NCBI RefSeq assembly: GCF_036323735.1
Contig: NC_086026.1
Location: 51,536,539-51,600,538, forward strand
DNA length: 64,000 nucleotides
Reading direction: 5' to 3'
Origin: Rattus norvegicus
Taxonomy: Eukaryota; Chordata; Mammalia; Rodentia; Muridae
Each line of letters opens with the position of its first letter. Position 1 is the stretch's first letter. The position numbers were made by a program, and so were the translations under genes. This document shows, piece after piece, positions 23,170 to 33,425 of this stretch. Under the pieces are notes generated by a model. That model was not told the DNA's origin. It was given only the letters and a program-made list of their open reading frames with translations, and did not search any database.

Positions 23170-23547
23170 TGTCGCTCCCACCTCGGCCAGCAAGGAAGAT
23201 GCAACACGGTCGGATTCTTCTCAACAGCCTTTATTGCAAGACCATCTTCATTGCTGATACGGGGACCTCGCCTAATATACACAGCAGGCTGGGTCTATGC
23301 TACTTGTCCTCCAGGGATTGGCGGAGCATGAATCGCCTCATTAGCATAGTACCGCCCCAGCCAGGCTGATGCCAGGTGCAAAATCCGCACATGCGCAGTA
23401 CTGCTGTGTCGCGGGAGGGCGCTGGATCACCTCAATATCCTACAGCTGCCCTGGCAAGGGGACAAGCCTGCGCATGCGGGATAAGTTGTTTACACAGGTG
23501 GGACTGAATGTTGGCGCCATCTTTGCTCCACCACGCCGCTCCCCACA
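23170..23547 (-). mobile_element. Solo class II ERV (ERVK-type) LTR
   Basis: A 378-bp unit begins TGTGGGGAGCGG and ends GCGACA when read on the minus strand. It is flanked by a perfect 6-bp duplication, TGTTCC, at 23164-23169 and 23548-23553. Six-base duplications are typical of class II endogenous retroviruses. It is CpG-rich for the window, has an AATAAA signal (reverse of tttatt near 23230) and a TATA-like AT patch upstream of it. No internal gag-pol-env sequence is present, so it arose by LTR-LTR recombination. The perfect duplication and retained CpGs suggest a fairly recent insertion. Confidence 0.9.
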
Positions 23548-23553
23548 TGTTCC

Positions 23554-23790
23554 CACTTTGGCTTTTCCCCTAAGTAATTCCTGTTGATTTTGATAATCAG
23601 GATCAAAGGGGTGGGAGTGGTACATGGATAGAACAAAGGAGAGTGTGTTTAGAATTTGGTCCTCAATTTTTAGAAGGATGTAAAGAAAAGAAAATGAGAA
23701 GAGGCCCCAAAGGAAAGCCAAGGACAATATGAGATCGTGGGAATTTTATGAGAAATTTATCAGAAAAAATTGTCAAAATCTATAGATCAG
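23554..23790. other. Unassigned stretch
   Basis: Unique-looking sequence between the ERVK LTR and a B1 fragment. Confidence 0.4.
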
Positions 23791-23791
23791 T

Positions 23792-23879
23792 GGAAGCTAG
23801 GCACAGCAGCATACTCTTATAGTCTCAGCACTTACAGGGCTAAGGCATGAAGATCCTGAGTTGGAGGGCTACCCTGATG
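23792..23879 (+). mobile_element. B1 fragment cut off by MT LTR
   Basis: Sense B1 blocks (aagctaggcacagcagcatac, agtctcagcacttacagggc, gaagatcctgagttggaggg) stop where the MT LTR begins. No obvious B1 continuation was found after 24237. Confidence 0.6.
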
Positions 23880-24233
23880 TGCTGGTTTGAATAAGCTTGA
23901 CTCATGGGAAATGGGACTATTAGGTGTTGGGGCCTTGTGGAAGGAAGTTTGTCAATATGTAGGCAGGCTTTGAGGTTCTGTGCTCAGGATCTACCCTGTG
24001 TAGTAGACGCTCCTGCTAGCTGCCTGTGAGATAATCTCTCCTGGCTGCAGTCAGATCAAGATGTAGAACTCTTATCTCCTTCTCCAGCACCTAGACACTG
24101 CTATGTTTCCCACCTTTATGAAAATGAACTGAATCTCTGAACCTATAATCCAGCCCCAATTAAATATTGTCCTTTATAAGAGTTGCCTTGGTCATGGTGT
24201 CTCTTCATAGCAATGGAAACCCTAACTAAGACA
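23880..24233 (+). mobile_element. MT-type MaLR solo LTR
   Basis: 354 bp, starting TGCTGGTTTGAATAAGCTTG and ending AACCCTAACTAAGACA, the signature ends of rodent MT/ORR1 LTRs. The internal blocks aagatgtagaactcttatctc and ccaattaaatattgtccttta are in the expected order. GATG lies directly on both sides (23876-23879 and 24234-24237). Such LTRs carry a polymerase II promoter, and some MT copies drive oocyte transcripts in mice. Nothing here shows this copy is active. Confidence 0.85.
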
Positions 24234-24261
24234 GATGGTAGAATTGTAACTTTTTGGGTGC

Positions 24262-24429
24262 TGTGGTAAAATGGCCAATAGAATTCATGTAAGAGAGTTT
24301 ATTTTGGCTCCTGGTTCCAGAGGGATGAGTCCATCATGGTGGGGAGGCACCATGTGCGTGCTGTGGGGTGTGGCAGCAAGTGTCCTGCATGGCAGCAGGA
24401 GCAGGAAGCTGAGAGATCACATCCAAATC

Positions 24430-24492
<63 letters not shown>

Positions 24493-24605
24493 CAAGTGGG
24501 ACAAGGCTATCTTCCCAAACAGCATCACCAGCTGAGGACCAAGTATTCAAGTATGCCTGAGCCTCTGGAAGACATTTCTCATCCAAACCACCACACCTGG
24601 GCATG
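24262..24605 (-). mobile_element. Rodent MaLR/ORR1-like LTR with GA expansion
   Basis: Antisense LTR-like order: gtttattttggctcctggttcc, gatgagtccatcatggtgggg, aagctgagagatcacatcc, then a GA run, then caccagctgaggaccaag and ctggaagacatttctcatcc. The family (ORR1/MT relative) is tentative. A related plus-strand start is at 63490. Confidence 0.55.
24432..24489 (+). repeat. (GA)n microsatellite inside LTR
   Basis: This pure GA run appears to have expanded from a GA-rich segment of the surrounding LTR. Confidence 0.97.
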
Positions 24606-24616
24606 ACAACATGATC

Positions 24617-24701
24617 TGTCTTAATTAGGGTTTCCATTACTCTGAAGAGACACTACAACACCTATGGGGCTGTGGGGGCCATTTTTATTCAAATTACCAC
24701 A
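24617..24701 (-). mobile_element. MT element 3' LTR, internally deleted
   Basis: Only 85 bp remain. The LTR's 3' end (TGTCTTAATTAGGGTTTCC on plus) and its 5' end (ccatttttattcaaattacc) are joined. The partner LTR at 26106-26467 is 362 bp, so about 277 bp were lost from the middle. Confidence 0.8.
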
Positions 24702-26105
24702 TTCTACTCTCTGGCCCTCATAGGACTCTAGCCATATCATAATACAAAATGCATTTGGTTCAACTTCAAATGTCCCCATGATCTTTATCCATCTTAAAGT
24801 TGTCTGAAAGTCCAAAGTCCCTTTCAAGACTCATGGCTATCTCTTAATTATAACCCGAGTAAAATCAAAACGAAAAAGCAGATCACATATTTCCAACATA
24901 CAATGGCACAGGATATACATTACCATTCCAAAAAGGAGGGAAGGGAACATAATGAGGAAATACTGGACCAAAGCAAGACTGAAAAGCATCTGGGCAAACT
25001 CCAAACTGCACCTCCATGTCTGATGTCCAAGAACTCCAACGTTGTTGACTGCCACAAACTTCTTTCTCTTGGGTGGGTTCCACTCCCTGATACCTGCTCT
25101 CCTTGGCAGGTATCCCACAACTCTGGCATCTCTAATATCTTGGGGTCCCCAACACAATCCAGGGTTTGCCTTCACAGCTCCACACAATGGTCCCTCTAGG
25201 TCTCCATGCATGAACACCCCTGACATATGCCTGGCCTCCAAGGCTTTCCTTAGTCACAGAGGGAGATTCCATAACCCCTTTCTTCTATCCTTGACTCTAA
25301 AGCCAGAACCAGATGGCCACAGCTGCTAAGTTCTGCTGCTTGCTGAGGCTGAAACATGGACCCTTCGTTCAAATATATTTTCATCAGCTTCTGTTTTTGA
25401 TGGCTTCCTTCACTGCCTAAGCTTGGCTGTCCTGGAACTCCATCTGTAGACTAGGTTGGCCTCGAATTTAGAGATCTGCCTGCCTATCTCCAAAGTGCTG
25501 TCACCTGGCTCTTCAATTCCTTTCACAAGGTGGAAACTGGGCTGGGTGGGATCTTGCCCTTGGGTCACAACATCAGAACCTGTTTATCTCCTTGAACACA
25601 GGACTTAGCTCCATTCCACTAGCTTTGGTGTCCCTTTTCCCCTCGAATTGTACATTTTATTAACTTTCCTTCCTCAGCTCGATCCTCTTCTTTATGGATC
25701 TCCATAAGCACGGACACTGATGACCACGTGACACAGTCCGCACTAGGCTGTTTTGAAATCTCCTCTGTTAACCCAATACTCTTCAATTTAACCTCAGGGA
25801 CATCTTTTAATTTTTTAATTTTTTTTTTGAAGATGCCAGAACATAGTCATGCTCTTCACCAAAACATCACAAGAACAGTCTCTAGGTCACATACTAAAAC
25901 TCTTCTCCTCTGAAACCTACTTGAACCCTACAGTTCAAATCACCCCATGAACACTGTCTTCCATGCTCTAACTAGTATGGCTCATTAAGCAGTGCTTGAA
26001 GCATTCCACTGCTTTCCTAACCCAAAGTTCCAAAGTCTACATCCTCCTAACCAATTATGTGGTTCAGCCTATTATAGTAATACCCAAGTCCCTCATACCA
26101 ACTTC
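24702..26105 (-). mobile_element. MT-MaLR internal region
   Basis: About 1.4 kb between the two MT LTRs. It has MT-internal landmarks in antisense such as catatcataatacaaaatgc, acatttccaacatacaatgg-like text at about 24890, and gttgttgactgccacaaac. It encodes no protein; MaLR elements are nonautonomous and are thought to be moved by ERVL proteins. A B1-like stretch lies inside at 25425-25515. The open frame at 24837-25241 is conserved MaLR noncoding sequence, not a gene. Confidence 0.85.
25425..25515 (-). mobile_element. B1-like segment inside MT-int
   Basis: Antisense B1 blocks: ttggctgtcctggaactcc, gtagactaggttggcctcg, gatctgcctgcctatctcc. The same segment is a usual part of MT internal sequences, so it may have been carried by the family and not be a separate local insertion. 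Confidence 0.65.
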
Positions 26106-26467
26106 TGTCTTAATTAGGGTTTCTACTGCTGTGAAGAGACATTGGAACCATGACAACTCTCATAAAGGAAAATATTTAATTGGGGCTGTCTTACAGTTCA
26201 CAGGTTTAGTCCACTGTCATCATGGCAAGAAGCATGGCATCATAAGGCAGATGTGGTACTGGAGGAGCCAAGAGTTCTACATCTGGATCAGCAGACACCA
26301 AGAAGAGAGTGCTATACTGAGCCTGGCTTGAGCTTCTAAAACCTCAAAGCCCACCCTCAGTGACACACTTCCTCCAACAAGGCCACACCCACTCCAACGA
26401 GGCTATGCCTTCTAATAGTGCCACTCCCTATGGGTCAATGGGGACCATTTTTATTCAAACTAACACA
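26106..26467 (-). mobile_element. MT element 5' LTR, complete
   Basis: A 362-bp MT/ORR1 LTR in antisense, from TGTCTTAATTAGGGTTTC to ttttattcaaactaacaca. It forms, with 24617-24701, the pair of LTRs of one MT element. GATC directly flanks the whole element at 24613-24616 and 26468-26471. Confidence 0.85.
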
Positions 26468-26471
26468 GATC

Positions 26472-27165
26472 CATTCCCCTCCTTTTTTATTTCAAAGAGG
26501 AATTAACTACTGGTATATTTAACATATGAAGTAACTAAGCAAAGGAAAATATGTGGTGTACAGTTCAGTAATATGGATGTTAAAAATTGAAAAATATACC
26601 CATAAAAAGTGCAACAGTGAGTATCTAACATCAGGGTAAGTGTGGAGCTTGAGTGCATGGGGCTGTAGGGCAATTTTTGAAGTGTTGGGAATTTTCTGTG
26701 TGTTGGTTATAGCTGTGGTTGCTTTAAAGATTTATACACTTGTCAACATCCATCAAATAGTCAATCCTGTATCAACACACTTACATTTTAGAGAATTATA
26801 CCCAAAGCTATTGGAAAGTTACATAGGTCATAGAGAGAGAAGGGAACTTTGGAAATGACATTGTTAGAAGCCATGACTTTCGTGTTAATCAGTGATTCTT
26901 CCCTGAGACAAAATATCTAATTAAAAAATTTAAATGAGGAAAGATGTGGTTTTTTTTTTTTTTTTTTTTTTTATATGGCAGGCTGAGTCTACCTCCTTAG
27001 GGCTGTGGTGAGCTGGTATATCCTGGCAGAAGTGTGGAGCTGCTCACCTCATAGCAGCTGGGAGTCAGAGAGACAAATATATCTTTCAAAGTCTCCCTCC
27101 AATCAGCCCCGCCTCGTACTATCTCAGTAAGCATGAAGGCAACAGTGGATGACCCAGCTGACGGA
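26472..27165. other. Old L1-like 3' end plus unassigned sequence
   Basis: At about 26700-26800 the text gatttatacacttgtcaacatcc resembles old L1 3' ends. A 26-base T run lies at about 26948-26973. The 72-codon frame at 26640-26858 has a hydrophobic stretch but fits no known family. Confidence 0.4.
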
Positions 27166-27174
27166 ATTGGTATC

Positions 27175-27577
27175 TGTCTTAGTCAGGGTTTCTATTCCTG
27201 CACAAACATCATGACCAAGAATCAAGCTGGGGAGGAAAGGGTTTATTCAGCTTACACTTCCACATTGCTGTTCATCACCAAAGGAAGTCAGGACTGGAAC
27301 TCAAGCAGGTCAGGAAGCAGGAGCTGATGCAGAGGCCATGGAAGAATGTTTCTTACTGGCTTGCTTCCCCTGGCTTGCTCAACTTGCTTTCTTATAGAAC
27401 CCAAGACCACCAGCCCAGGGATTGCACCACCCACAATGGGCTGGCTCCTCCCCCCTTGACCACTAGTTGAGAAAATGCCTTACAGCTGGGTCTCATGAGG
27501 GCATTTCCTCAACTGAGGCTCCTTTTCTGTGATAACTCCAGCTTGTGTCAAGTTGACACACAAAACCAGCCAGTACA
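27175..27577 (-). mobile_element. MTD-type MaLR solo LTR
   Basis: 403 bp from TGTCTTAGTCAGGGTTTC to ccagccagtaca on plus. Read in sense it starts TGTACTGGCTGG, passes through TGTCAACTTGACAC and ends GAAACCCTGACTAAGACA. It is flanked by a perfect 5-bp duplication, GTATC, at 27170-27174 and 27578-27582, as expected for ERVL-type integrases. It is well preserved. The name MTD is tentative among related MaLR families. Confidence 0.85.
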
Positions 27578-27582
27578 GTATC

Positions 27583-28635
27583 CTTCTCACCCAATCATCT
27601 CTGAGTATTTGCACCAGTTGGGAACCAAGTCTTTTAAACAGCCCATTAAGTCTCAGTGATCATTTCATACCCAATAAAAACTTCATTAAAAATAGTTTTC
27701 ATGACACAGAGGCCAGAAAACCAGGTATGCTGCCTACAGATCTTCTCTCCCTCTGTTCCCCCAGGTCCAATCTCACCCCAGCTCTGCAGCTGAATACTGG
27801 GGCAGCCTCCCCTGTACCCCTGTTCCCATTTCCTGTGGCTCCCACAGACCTTCCCTTCTTAACCTCCCATCATCCACAAATTGCTTTATCCAGACCCCAG
27901 TTCCAGCAGGCAGTCCCTGCTTGCCCACAGAGCACACCAGCCAGAGAACCAGACAGGCTTCATTCGTGGCATACCTTCCCTTTTCCCTCAGTTTCTCAGT
28001 TCCAATGCCCAGTCTCAACCCTAGCTCTGGAGCAGAACCTCTGTGGCAGCCTTCCCTGCCTCCCTTGGTTCCTGTCTCCTTGGGTTCCATAGATCTTCCC
28101 ATTCCAACCTCCTTCTCCTCCCTTGTTCCTTCATCCCAGCCCCAAACCTCAGCAGGCACTGATCACGCCTTCAAGGGAATTCAAGCTATTTGTAGATTTT
28201 CCCTCTTCTGTTTCTCTACATCCAACCCCTTAGCCTCATTCCCAGTGCTATTACAGATGTTCTGTGGTAATCTTTCTTTACTGTCTCCCCCCATTCAAAG
28301 GAGAGAAATAATCAGATCCTGGTTGAACACTCTGCTCTCCTCCCTCCTCTGAATCCTTTCAGACCCCTAGCCTAACCCCATTCCTAAATATCAGCTCCCA
28401 ATACCCAGAAACACATTTTACCTGGAATCCCCAGTGGTCCAAAATATCAAGTCCAAAGAAAATTTCCCACCAGGCAACACACAACCATCACACTCTCTGA
28501 AAATCCAGCGAGGAAACAGAAACCAAGAAAGAGAACACCCACCCAACAAAGACAAACCCAGAAATCAGTACCTAGACCTAAACCCCAGATGTCTAGAGGC
28601 CAGCATTTTGTCTTTTTTAAGTTGCTGTGATACCC
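27583..28635 (+). mobile_element. Old L1 (Lx-type) 5' UTR-like region with two repeat units
   Basis: Noncoding, C-rich on plus. Two diverged units about 240 bp apart begin near 27761 (tccaatctcaccccagctctg) and 28003 (cccagtctcaaccctagctctg). Each later reads cagacctt/tagatctt cccxttcxaacctcc and a cagcaggcag/cagcaggcac block. Tandem 5' units are the promoter monomers of rodent L1s. The stretch continues into ORF2-like sequence at 28640 with most of ORF1 and ORF2 missing. Confidence 0.55.
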
Positions 28636-28639
28636 AAAC

Positions 28640-29930
28640 CACATAAAGACCCAATAAAGAAAGAGAATTACAGACCAATTTGCTTTATGAACATATACAC
28701 AAAAATGCTTAATACCATATCCGAAAACACATCAACGAGATCATTCACCACGATCAAGTAGGCTTCATCCCAGAGATTCAAGGATGGTTCAATATAATGA
28801 AAATCAAAATCAACAAATGCAATCCATCATATAAACAAACTAAAAAAATATTAACTCACAAAAATCAGTAACCCTCCTACCTAAAATCTCTAATGGACTG
28901 AGAAAGAAACCCAGAAGGCAAAAGCTTTCAAAATAGGATCAAATAACATAAAATATTGAAGTAATTCTAAACCAAGCAAGTGTAAGACTTATATAATAAG
29001 AACTTCAAGTCTTTGAAGAAATAAATGAAAGAAGATATCAGTAGATGAAAAGATCTTCCATGTTCATGGATCAGTAGGACTAACATAGTAAAAATGGCCA
29101 TCTTACCAAAAGCAATCTACAGATTCAATGCAATTCCCATCAAAATCACAACGTAATTCTTTATATACCTCAAAGTGACAGTTTTCAACTTCCTAGGGAG
29201 AAACAAAAAATTCCATGATATCTAAAATAAAAGAAATCCTGGAGGTCTCACCAGTCCCAATTTCAGGTGGCACTACAGAGCTATAGTAATAAATTCCACA
29301 TGGTATTAGCCATACAAACAAATGTGTTGGTCCATGTGATCCAACGGACAAGCAGAACATAAATTAACACACCCATGTGCATCTGATGTTTTGATAAAGA
29401 AGCCAGAAATACACACTGGGGGAAAAAGATAGTGCGTCTTCAACAAATGGTGCTGGTCAAACTGGATGTCTGTCTGCATCTAGAAGAATGCAAATAAATC
29501 CATGCTTATCACATTGCACAAAACCCAAGTCTAAATGGAACAAAGACCTCAACATAAAAACCACATGCACTGAACCTGATAGAGAGAACAGCCTTGGCAC
29601 AGGAGAAGATTTCCTGAACAGAGCACAATTAGCAGAGGATCTAAGATCAACAATTACTCAATGGGGCTTCACATAACTCAAAAGGCAAAGAACGCTATCA
29701 ATCAGAGAAAGCAGAGGCCTACAGAATGGGAAAAGATTTTTTTTTTTTACCAACTCTATGTCCAGTAGAGCACTATATCCAAATATATCAATATCAATAT
29801 CAATATCAATAGAGGAAACTCAAACGGCCAAGAAGACTAAGAGATGTTCAATATCCTTAGTTATCAGGGAAATGCAAACCAAAACTCTTTTGAGATTCCA
29901 CCACAGTCATGGCAGAATGGGTTTCTGATC
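28640..29930 (+). pseudogene. Old L1 ORF2 remnant, deleted
   Basis: Sense L1 ORF2 text aligns with the reverse transcriptase part of the L1 at 44251-50869. Examples are attacagaccaatttgcttt and accacgatcaagtaggcttc at 28660-28770, then aatggccatcttaccaaaag and attcaatgcaattcccatc at 29090-29150. The stretch between them that would hold the FADD catalytic box is missing (junction near 28838-28850). Later parts correspond to the region before the Cys-rich C-terminus. Many frameshifts; not functional. Confidence 0.8.
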
Positions 29931-30595
29931 TTGTGCCTGCTCTTGGGGTCCATTTTCTCCTGTTGGGTTACCAGGTCCAGACTTTATGTGATGGCTTTTG
30001 TTACCTGTGAGCCATTTTGTTGCCCCCCCAAGCTACAGTTATTTTAAGAACTTTTGTTTTGAACTGAAGCCAAGAAATGAGTGGTGCTCCCAGAGCAAGT
30101 GGTAGTCAAGTATGTTTCCTAACATTGGTATTATTTAAGGCATGACTGGATGCTGCTGGGAACCCCTTGGGGACAGGAGTGAGTATATTGACATGAGAGG
30201 CATTGTGGTGAAGGCACAAGTGTCCAGGGTACAAATCGCAAGGAAAGCATTCATCTCAGACTAGAGCTGAAAATCTATCCTTCACATTCAGGTGGTTGGT
30301 GGGTTTGGTGAAGGGACAGAGGAGTGGCCCCCTGATTTGTTCTGTGTGAATTAAGAATGACTTGGGGAGAAGCCACTAGGGGCTTAAGGAGAGAGACAGT
30401 AACCTAGGAAACCATCTCTAGAAGAGAGAATTTGCTAGAGGAATTGAGAGGGTTGTTTGGCCATTTAAGCTTCCGGTTTAACTGACAGTTCGTGCATCCT
30501 TAGTCCTAACCACTGGCTCTGAGCTGTTAGCTCCTCTCTTAGCGTGGTTTAAAAGGTAGAAGGGAGGAAGCAAAGCCAAATGAATTCCACCTGTG
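29931..30595. other. Probable old retroelement sequence, unassigned
   Basis: 29931-30050 may be L1 3' UTR, since it directly follows the ORF2 remnant. The rest (30051-30595) shows no clear family. Confidence 0.35.
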
Positions 30596-30609
30596 CTTTA
30601 ATGTGTCCA

Positions 30610-30695
30610 TTCTGTCTCTCTCTGCCTCTCTCTTTACTCCTCCCTCCCTCCCTCCCTCCTTCCTCCCTCCCTCCCTCCTTCCCTCTTTTCCCACT
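30610..30695 (+). repeat. Pyrimidine simple repeat (CT/CTCC)n
   Basis: A CTCT block passes into CTCC and CTTCC units. Confidence 0.9.
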
Positions 30696-31044
30696 CCTTG
30701 TCTTATTGATTTTCTACCTTGAATCATTTACTCATGTTTTGCTGGGTGAATAAAGTTTGGAGCGAGGTCTGCTGATGGGATTAGAGGTGTTTGGAAGGAT
30801 TTCCTCCCCGGCTGCCTGATGCTAGCAGCTGCTAGGATGCTAGGAATGAGATTGCTCCTGACAGAATTACTTTGCTGAAGAATCTAGTTAACTGGTGCAT
30901 ACAAGGAGCCCACCGTTTGCTTCTGGTGCGACGCTAAGATGACCCTCCCCAGTCACCTGTCATGCCTAGCACACGTTTTCTATTAGTAGTATCCCTCAAA
31001 TAAAAAAAGAACCCACCATATTATTAATAAGCATAGTCATAACA

Positions 31045-31110
31045 GTGACCTTTTATTTAATGCCTCCCATGTGCCAGACACTGTATTCATTATAATAATC
31101 ATTTACATCC
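31045..31110 (-). mobile_element. MIR, part 1 (split copy)
   Basis: The antisense MIR block tttatttaatgcctcccatgtgccagacactgt is followed by tcattataataatcatttac. It resumes at about 31345 after a B3 insertion. Confidence 0.65.
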
Positions 31111-31330
31111 GGTTTTAAAATCTTTATTTTTGCATTTACTTACTAACGAGGGTAGGGGTGCATACCACAAAACACTTTTGGGAACTCGCCAGAGTCTGTT
31201 CTGCCCATCTACTGTGTGGGGTGTGGGAATCAGACTCAGGATCGTTGGGCTCGGCTGTATTGTTAGGCTTGGCCGTAAGCACCTTTACTTGCTGGGGCAG
31301 CTCACCGCCCTTCCTAGGGTTTTATTTTAT
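31108..31330 (-). mobile_element. B3/B2-type SINE inserted in MIR, minus strand
   Basis: A T-rich start (ctttatttttgcatttactt) is followed by gtgtgggaatcagactcagg, gtaagcacctttacttgctgg and ggcagctcaccgccc, the antisense of a B2-superfamily SINE. Confidence 0.65.
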
Positions 31331-31344
31331 TCGGGCATCTGTGC

Positions 31345-31480
31345 TTTGGTTGTATAATCTGCTTTACTCTTCACGGTGGCCTTACAAAAGGTTTACACCT
31401 GTGATAAAGAGATTACAGCTCAAAACTTCTTGAGCAAGATCCCGTTGTATTAAAAGCTGGCTACAGGTGAGGCTTAAAGT
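31345..31480 (-). mobile_element. MIR, part 2
   Basis: The blocks gctttactcttcacggtggc, gtgataaagagattacagc and cttcttgagcaagatcccg continue the MIR in antisense order after the SINE. Confidence 0.55.
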
Positions 31481-32752
31481 TGAATTTGAAATGGATCCGT
31501 TTATACTCTTGTATTTGTTTTCACCGGGCACTGAACTATGTGCAAAGACCTGCGCTCTTTACCTCTTGAAGGTCCTTTTACCCTGTAGAGAGAAGCAGAC
31601 CCAGGAAGGAATAACTGCAAACAATAGATACCCACGAGATGTGAGAGACATTTAAAGAAGCCATACAACCGGCTGGCGACTCCTCGTGGCTTACTGACAC
31701 CAAGGCCTACAGGTAGGGATTTCCTATCGGCAAGCACCTCTACCCCACTGGGGAGTCTGTTCCTGAGACATATGCCTAGCACCACCTGCTCCCGTTTCTC
31801 TGTCCTTGTGCATCTACCTGTGTGCTTAGTGCTTTTATTGTTGAAGGTTTGCTCTCTGTGCCATGGGGTTATGTGTTGGGCAAGCATTCTGCCACCAGCG
31901 TACAGCCCCAGTTCCGTGTGCTTGACTTTCACCCCACTCTTCTTCATGAAATCGTGCCTGACTCTTGCTGCAGTAAGCACATGGAGGAAGGCCTGGCCCA
32001 AACTGCTGCTCTTTCTGTAACTACCTCCATCCTATGCGTACAGCCAACCTTCTCATGCTGGCCTCCTTCGCACAGCTAGAAAAGGGTCATCAAGGGCTCT
32101 GCATTTGACATTATGGCCTTACTCTCCTCCAGTCTTGATGCTGAGAGCCTGGGCTCTGATTGATGGATTGGGTTGCCTACGTGGCCCTGAGAAAGTGGGT
32201 GACTGGCAATAGAGGGCCAGAGGCAGCTATAAGAGGTAACCATAATGCAGGGAGATTGTTGAGAACGTTGAGAGAGGAAGAGCAAAGGGTAGAGCGAGAC
32301 CCTTTTTTTTTTTTTTAAACAAAAAGAATTGGGAAAACTGGACAAAAGGTTAATGCTTTGTAAGGTATAAAAGAACAACAGGCACTCTTGTTGATCCTTT
32401 TAAAAGTATAAGTTACGTCCAATTATTATCTGAAATTGTGTACAAATAAATGTCTGATCATTCTTTTTTTACACATGTGTGTTTAGAACAAGTTTTATGA
32501 GTGAAAGCAATGTGAGGGGCCTGGGTGTTCCAGTTCCCACAGGACACACACTCCGGTGTTGCTCTTGCTTTGAAGAATGAAGATGTTGGGGTGGGTTATA
32601 CCCACAAGGTGAGGCAGACAAAATGTGTTCCAGCTGCAGTGTGGGGCACGCTGTGACTTCCTGACAGCTGAGAGGAGGGAGGCCATCAGAAGCTTCAGCT
32701 GCAGGGTGAGGGCTGTGGAGAACAGAGAAGGAGCTCATTTTCTTGGCCAGTA
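31481..32752. other. Unassigned stretch with an ID/B4-like fragment
   Basis: At about 31850-31920, gggcaagcattctgccaccagcgtacagccccag is antisense ID/B4-like text. The rest is unique by eye. The 166-codon minus frame (31501-32001) shows no domain. Confidence 0.4.
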
Positions 32753-32753
32753 G

Positions 32754-32808
<55 letters not shown>

Positions 32809-32840
32809 TGTGTGTGTGCGCGCGCGCTCGCGCGCTCGCA
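32754..32840 (+). repeat. (GT)n microsatellite with CG-alternating end
   Basis: A long GT run turns into GCGCGCGCGC and TCGCGCGC, so the alternating purine-pyrimidine pattern is stronger than in GT alone. It then passes into TGTGTGCATATGCATGCG. Confidence 0.97.
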
Positions 32841-32934
32841 TGTGTGCATATGCATGCGTATTCAAATATATGTGTTTAAGCCACTGCTGAGTTTTTGTAT
32901 TTAAATATTTTGAATGTTCCTGATGATTTTAGGG

Positions 32935-33072
32935 GAGGGATTCTGAGATACTGTCTCACTATGTACTTCAGACCAGCCTCAAATTCATTATGTATCCTAG
33001 GCTGGCCTCATACTCACAATAACAGCCTTCCAAACTCGGCTCTACAAGGATGAGCCAACAGGCCTGGCTGGA
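32935..33072 (-). mobile_element. Old B1/PB1-type SINE, minus strand
   Basis: Antisense blocks: gagatactgtctcactatgtac, cagaccagcctcaaattc, taggctggcctcatactcac, and gatgagccaacaggcctggc. Diverged monomer. Confidence 0.65.
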
Positions 33073-33271
33073 AGAAATATTAAATGAGTAATAGAACACC
33101 AATGGCTAAAGATCCATGGTCATATTGGAAGGATTTGAAAAATAGGATAAAGTAGGGTTAGATTACAGCTCCAGATGTAAAATAAACCTCCGAGTTTTCA
33201 AACTGATGTAAACGAACGAATAAATGGGAGATAAGATCAAATTTTTCGGGCAGAACTTCAGACATGTGTAT

Positions 33272-33425
33272 GCTGCCAAGTGGTCGTGGCACATGCCTTT
33301 AGTACCAGCACTTGGGAAGCAGAGGGGGGCAGGTCTGTGATTTGAGGCCAGCCTGGTCTACAGAGCGAGTTCCAGGACAGCAAGGGCCACCCAGAGAACC
33401 CTTGCAGAACAAAAACCCAAACAAA
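33272..33425 (+). mobile_element. B1 SINE, plus strand
   Basis: The blocks gccaagtggtcgtggcacatgc, gtaccagcacttgggaagc, gaggccagcctggtctacag and gagttccaggacagcaaggg are in B1 order, ending in an A-rich tail. Confidence 0.88.

Noticed and set aside
22804..23331. 175-codon plus-strand open frame
   Set aside because: Its 3' third lies inside the ERVK LTR in antisense, and the rest has no recognisable domain or codon pattern.
24837..25241. 134-codon minus-strand open frame with hydrophobic end
   Set aside because: It is MT-MaLR internal sequence, a family that is noncoding.
27529..28352. Overlapping proline- and serine-rich frames of 187, 143 and 128 codons
   Set aside because: They come from the C-rich 5' region of an old L1. 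Phases differ and the tandem units explain the openness.
31501..32001. 166-codon minus-strand open frame
   Set aside because: No recognised domain. An antisense ID/B4-like fragment lies inside it. Treated as chance.
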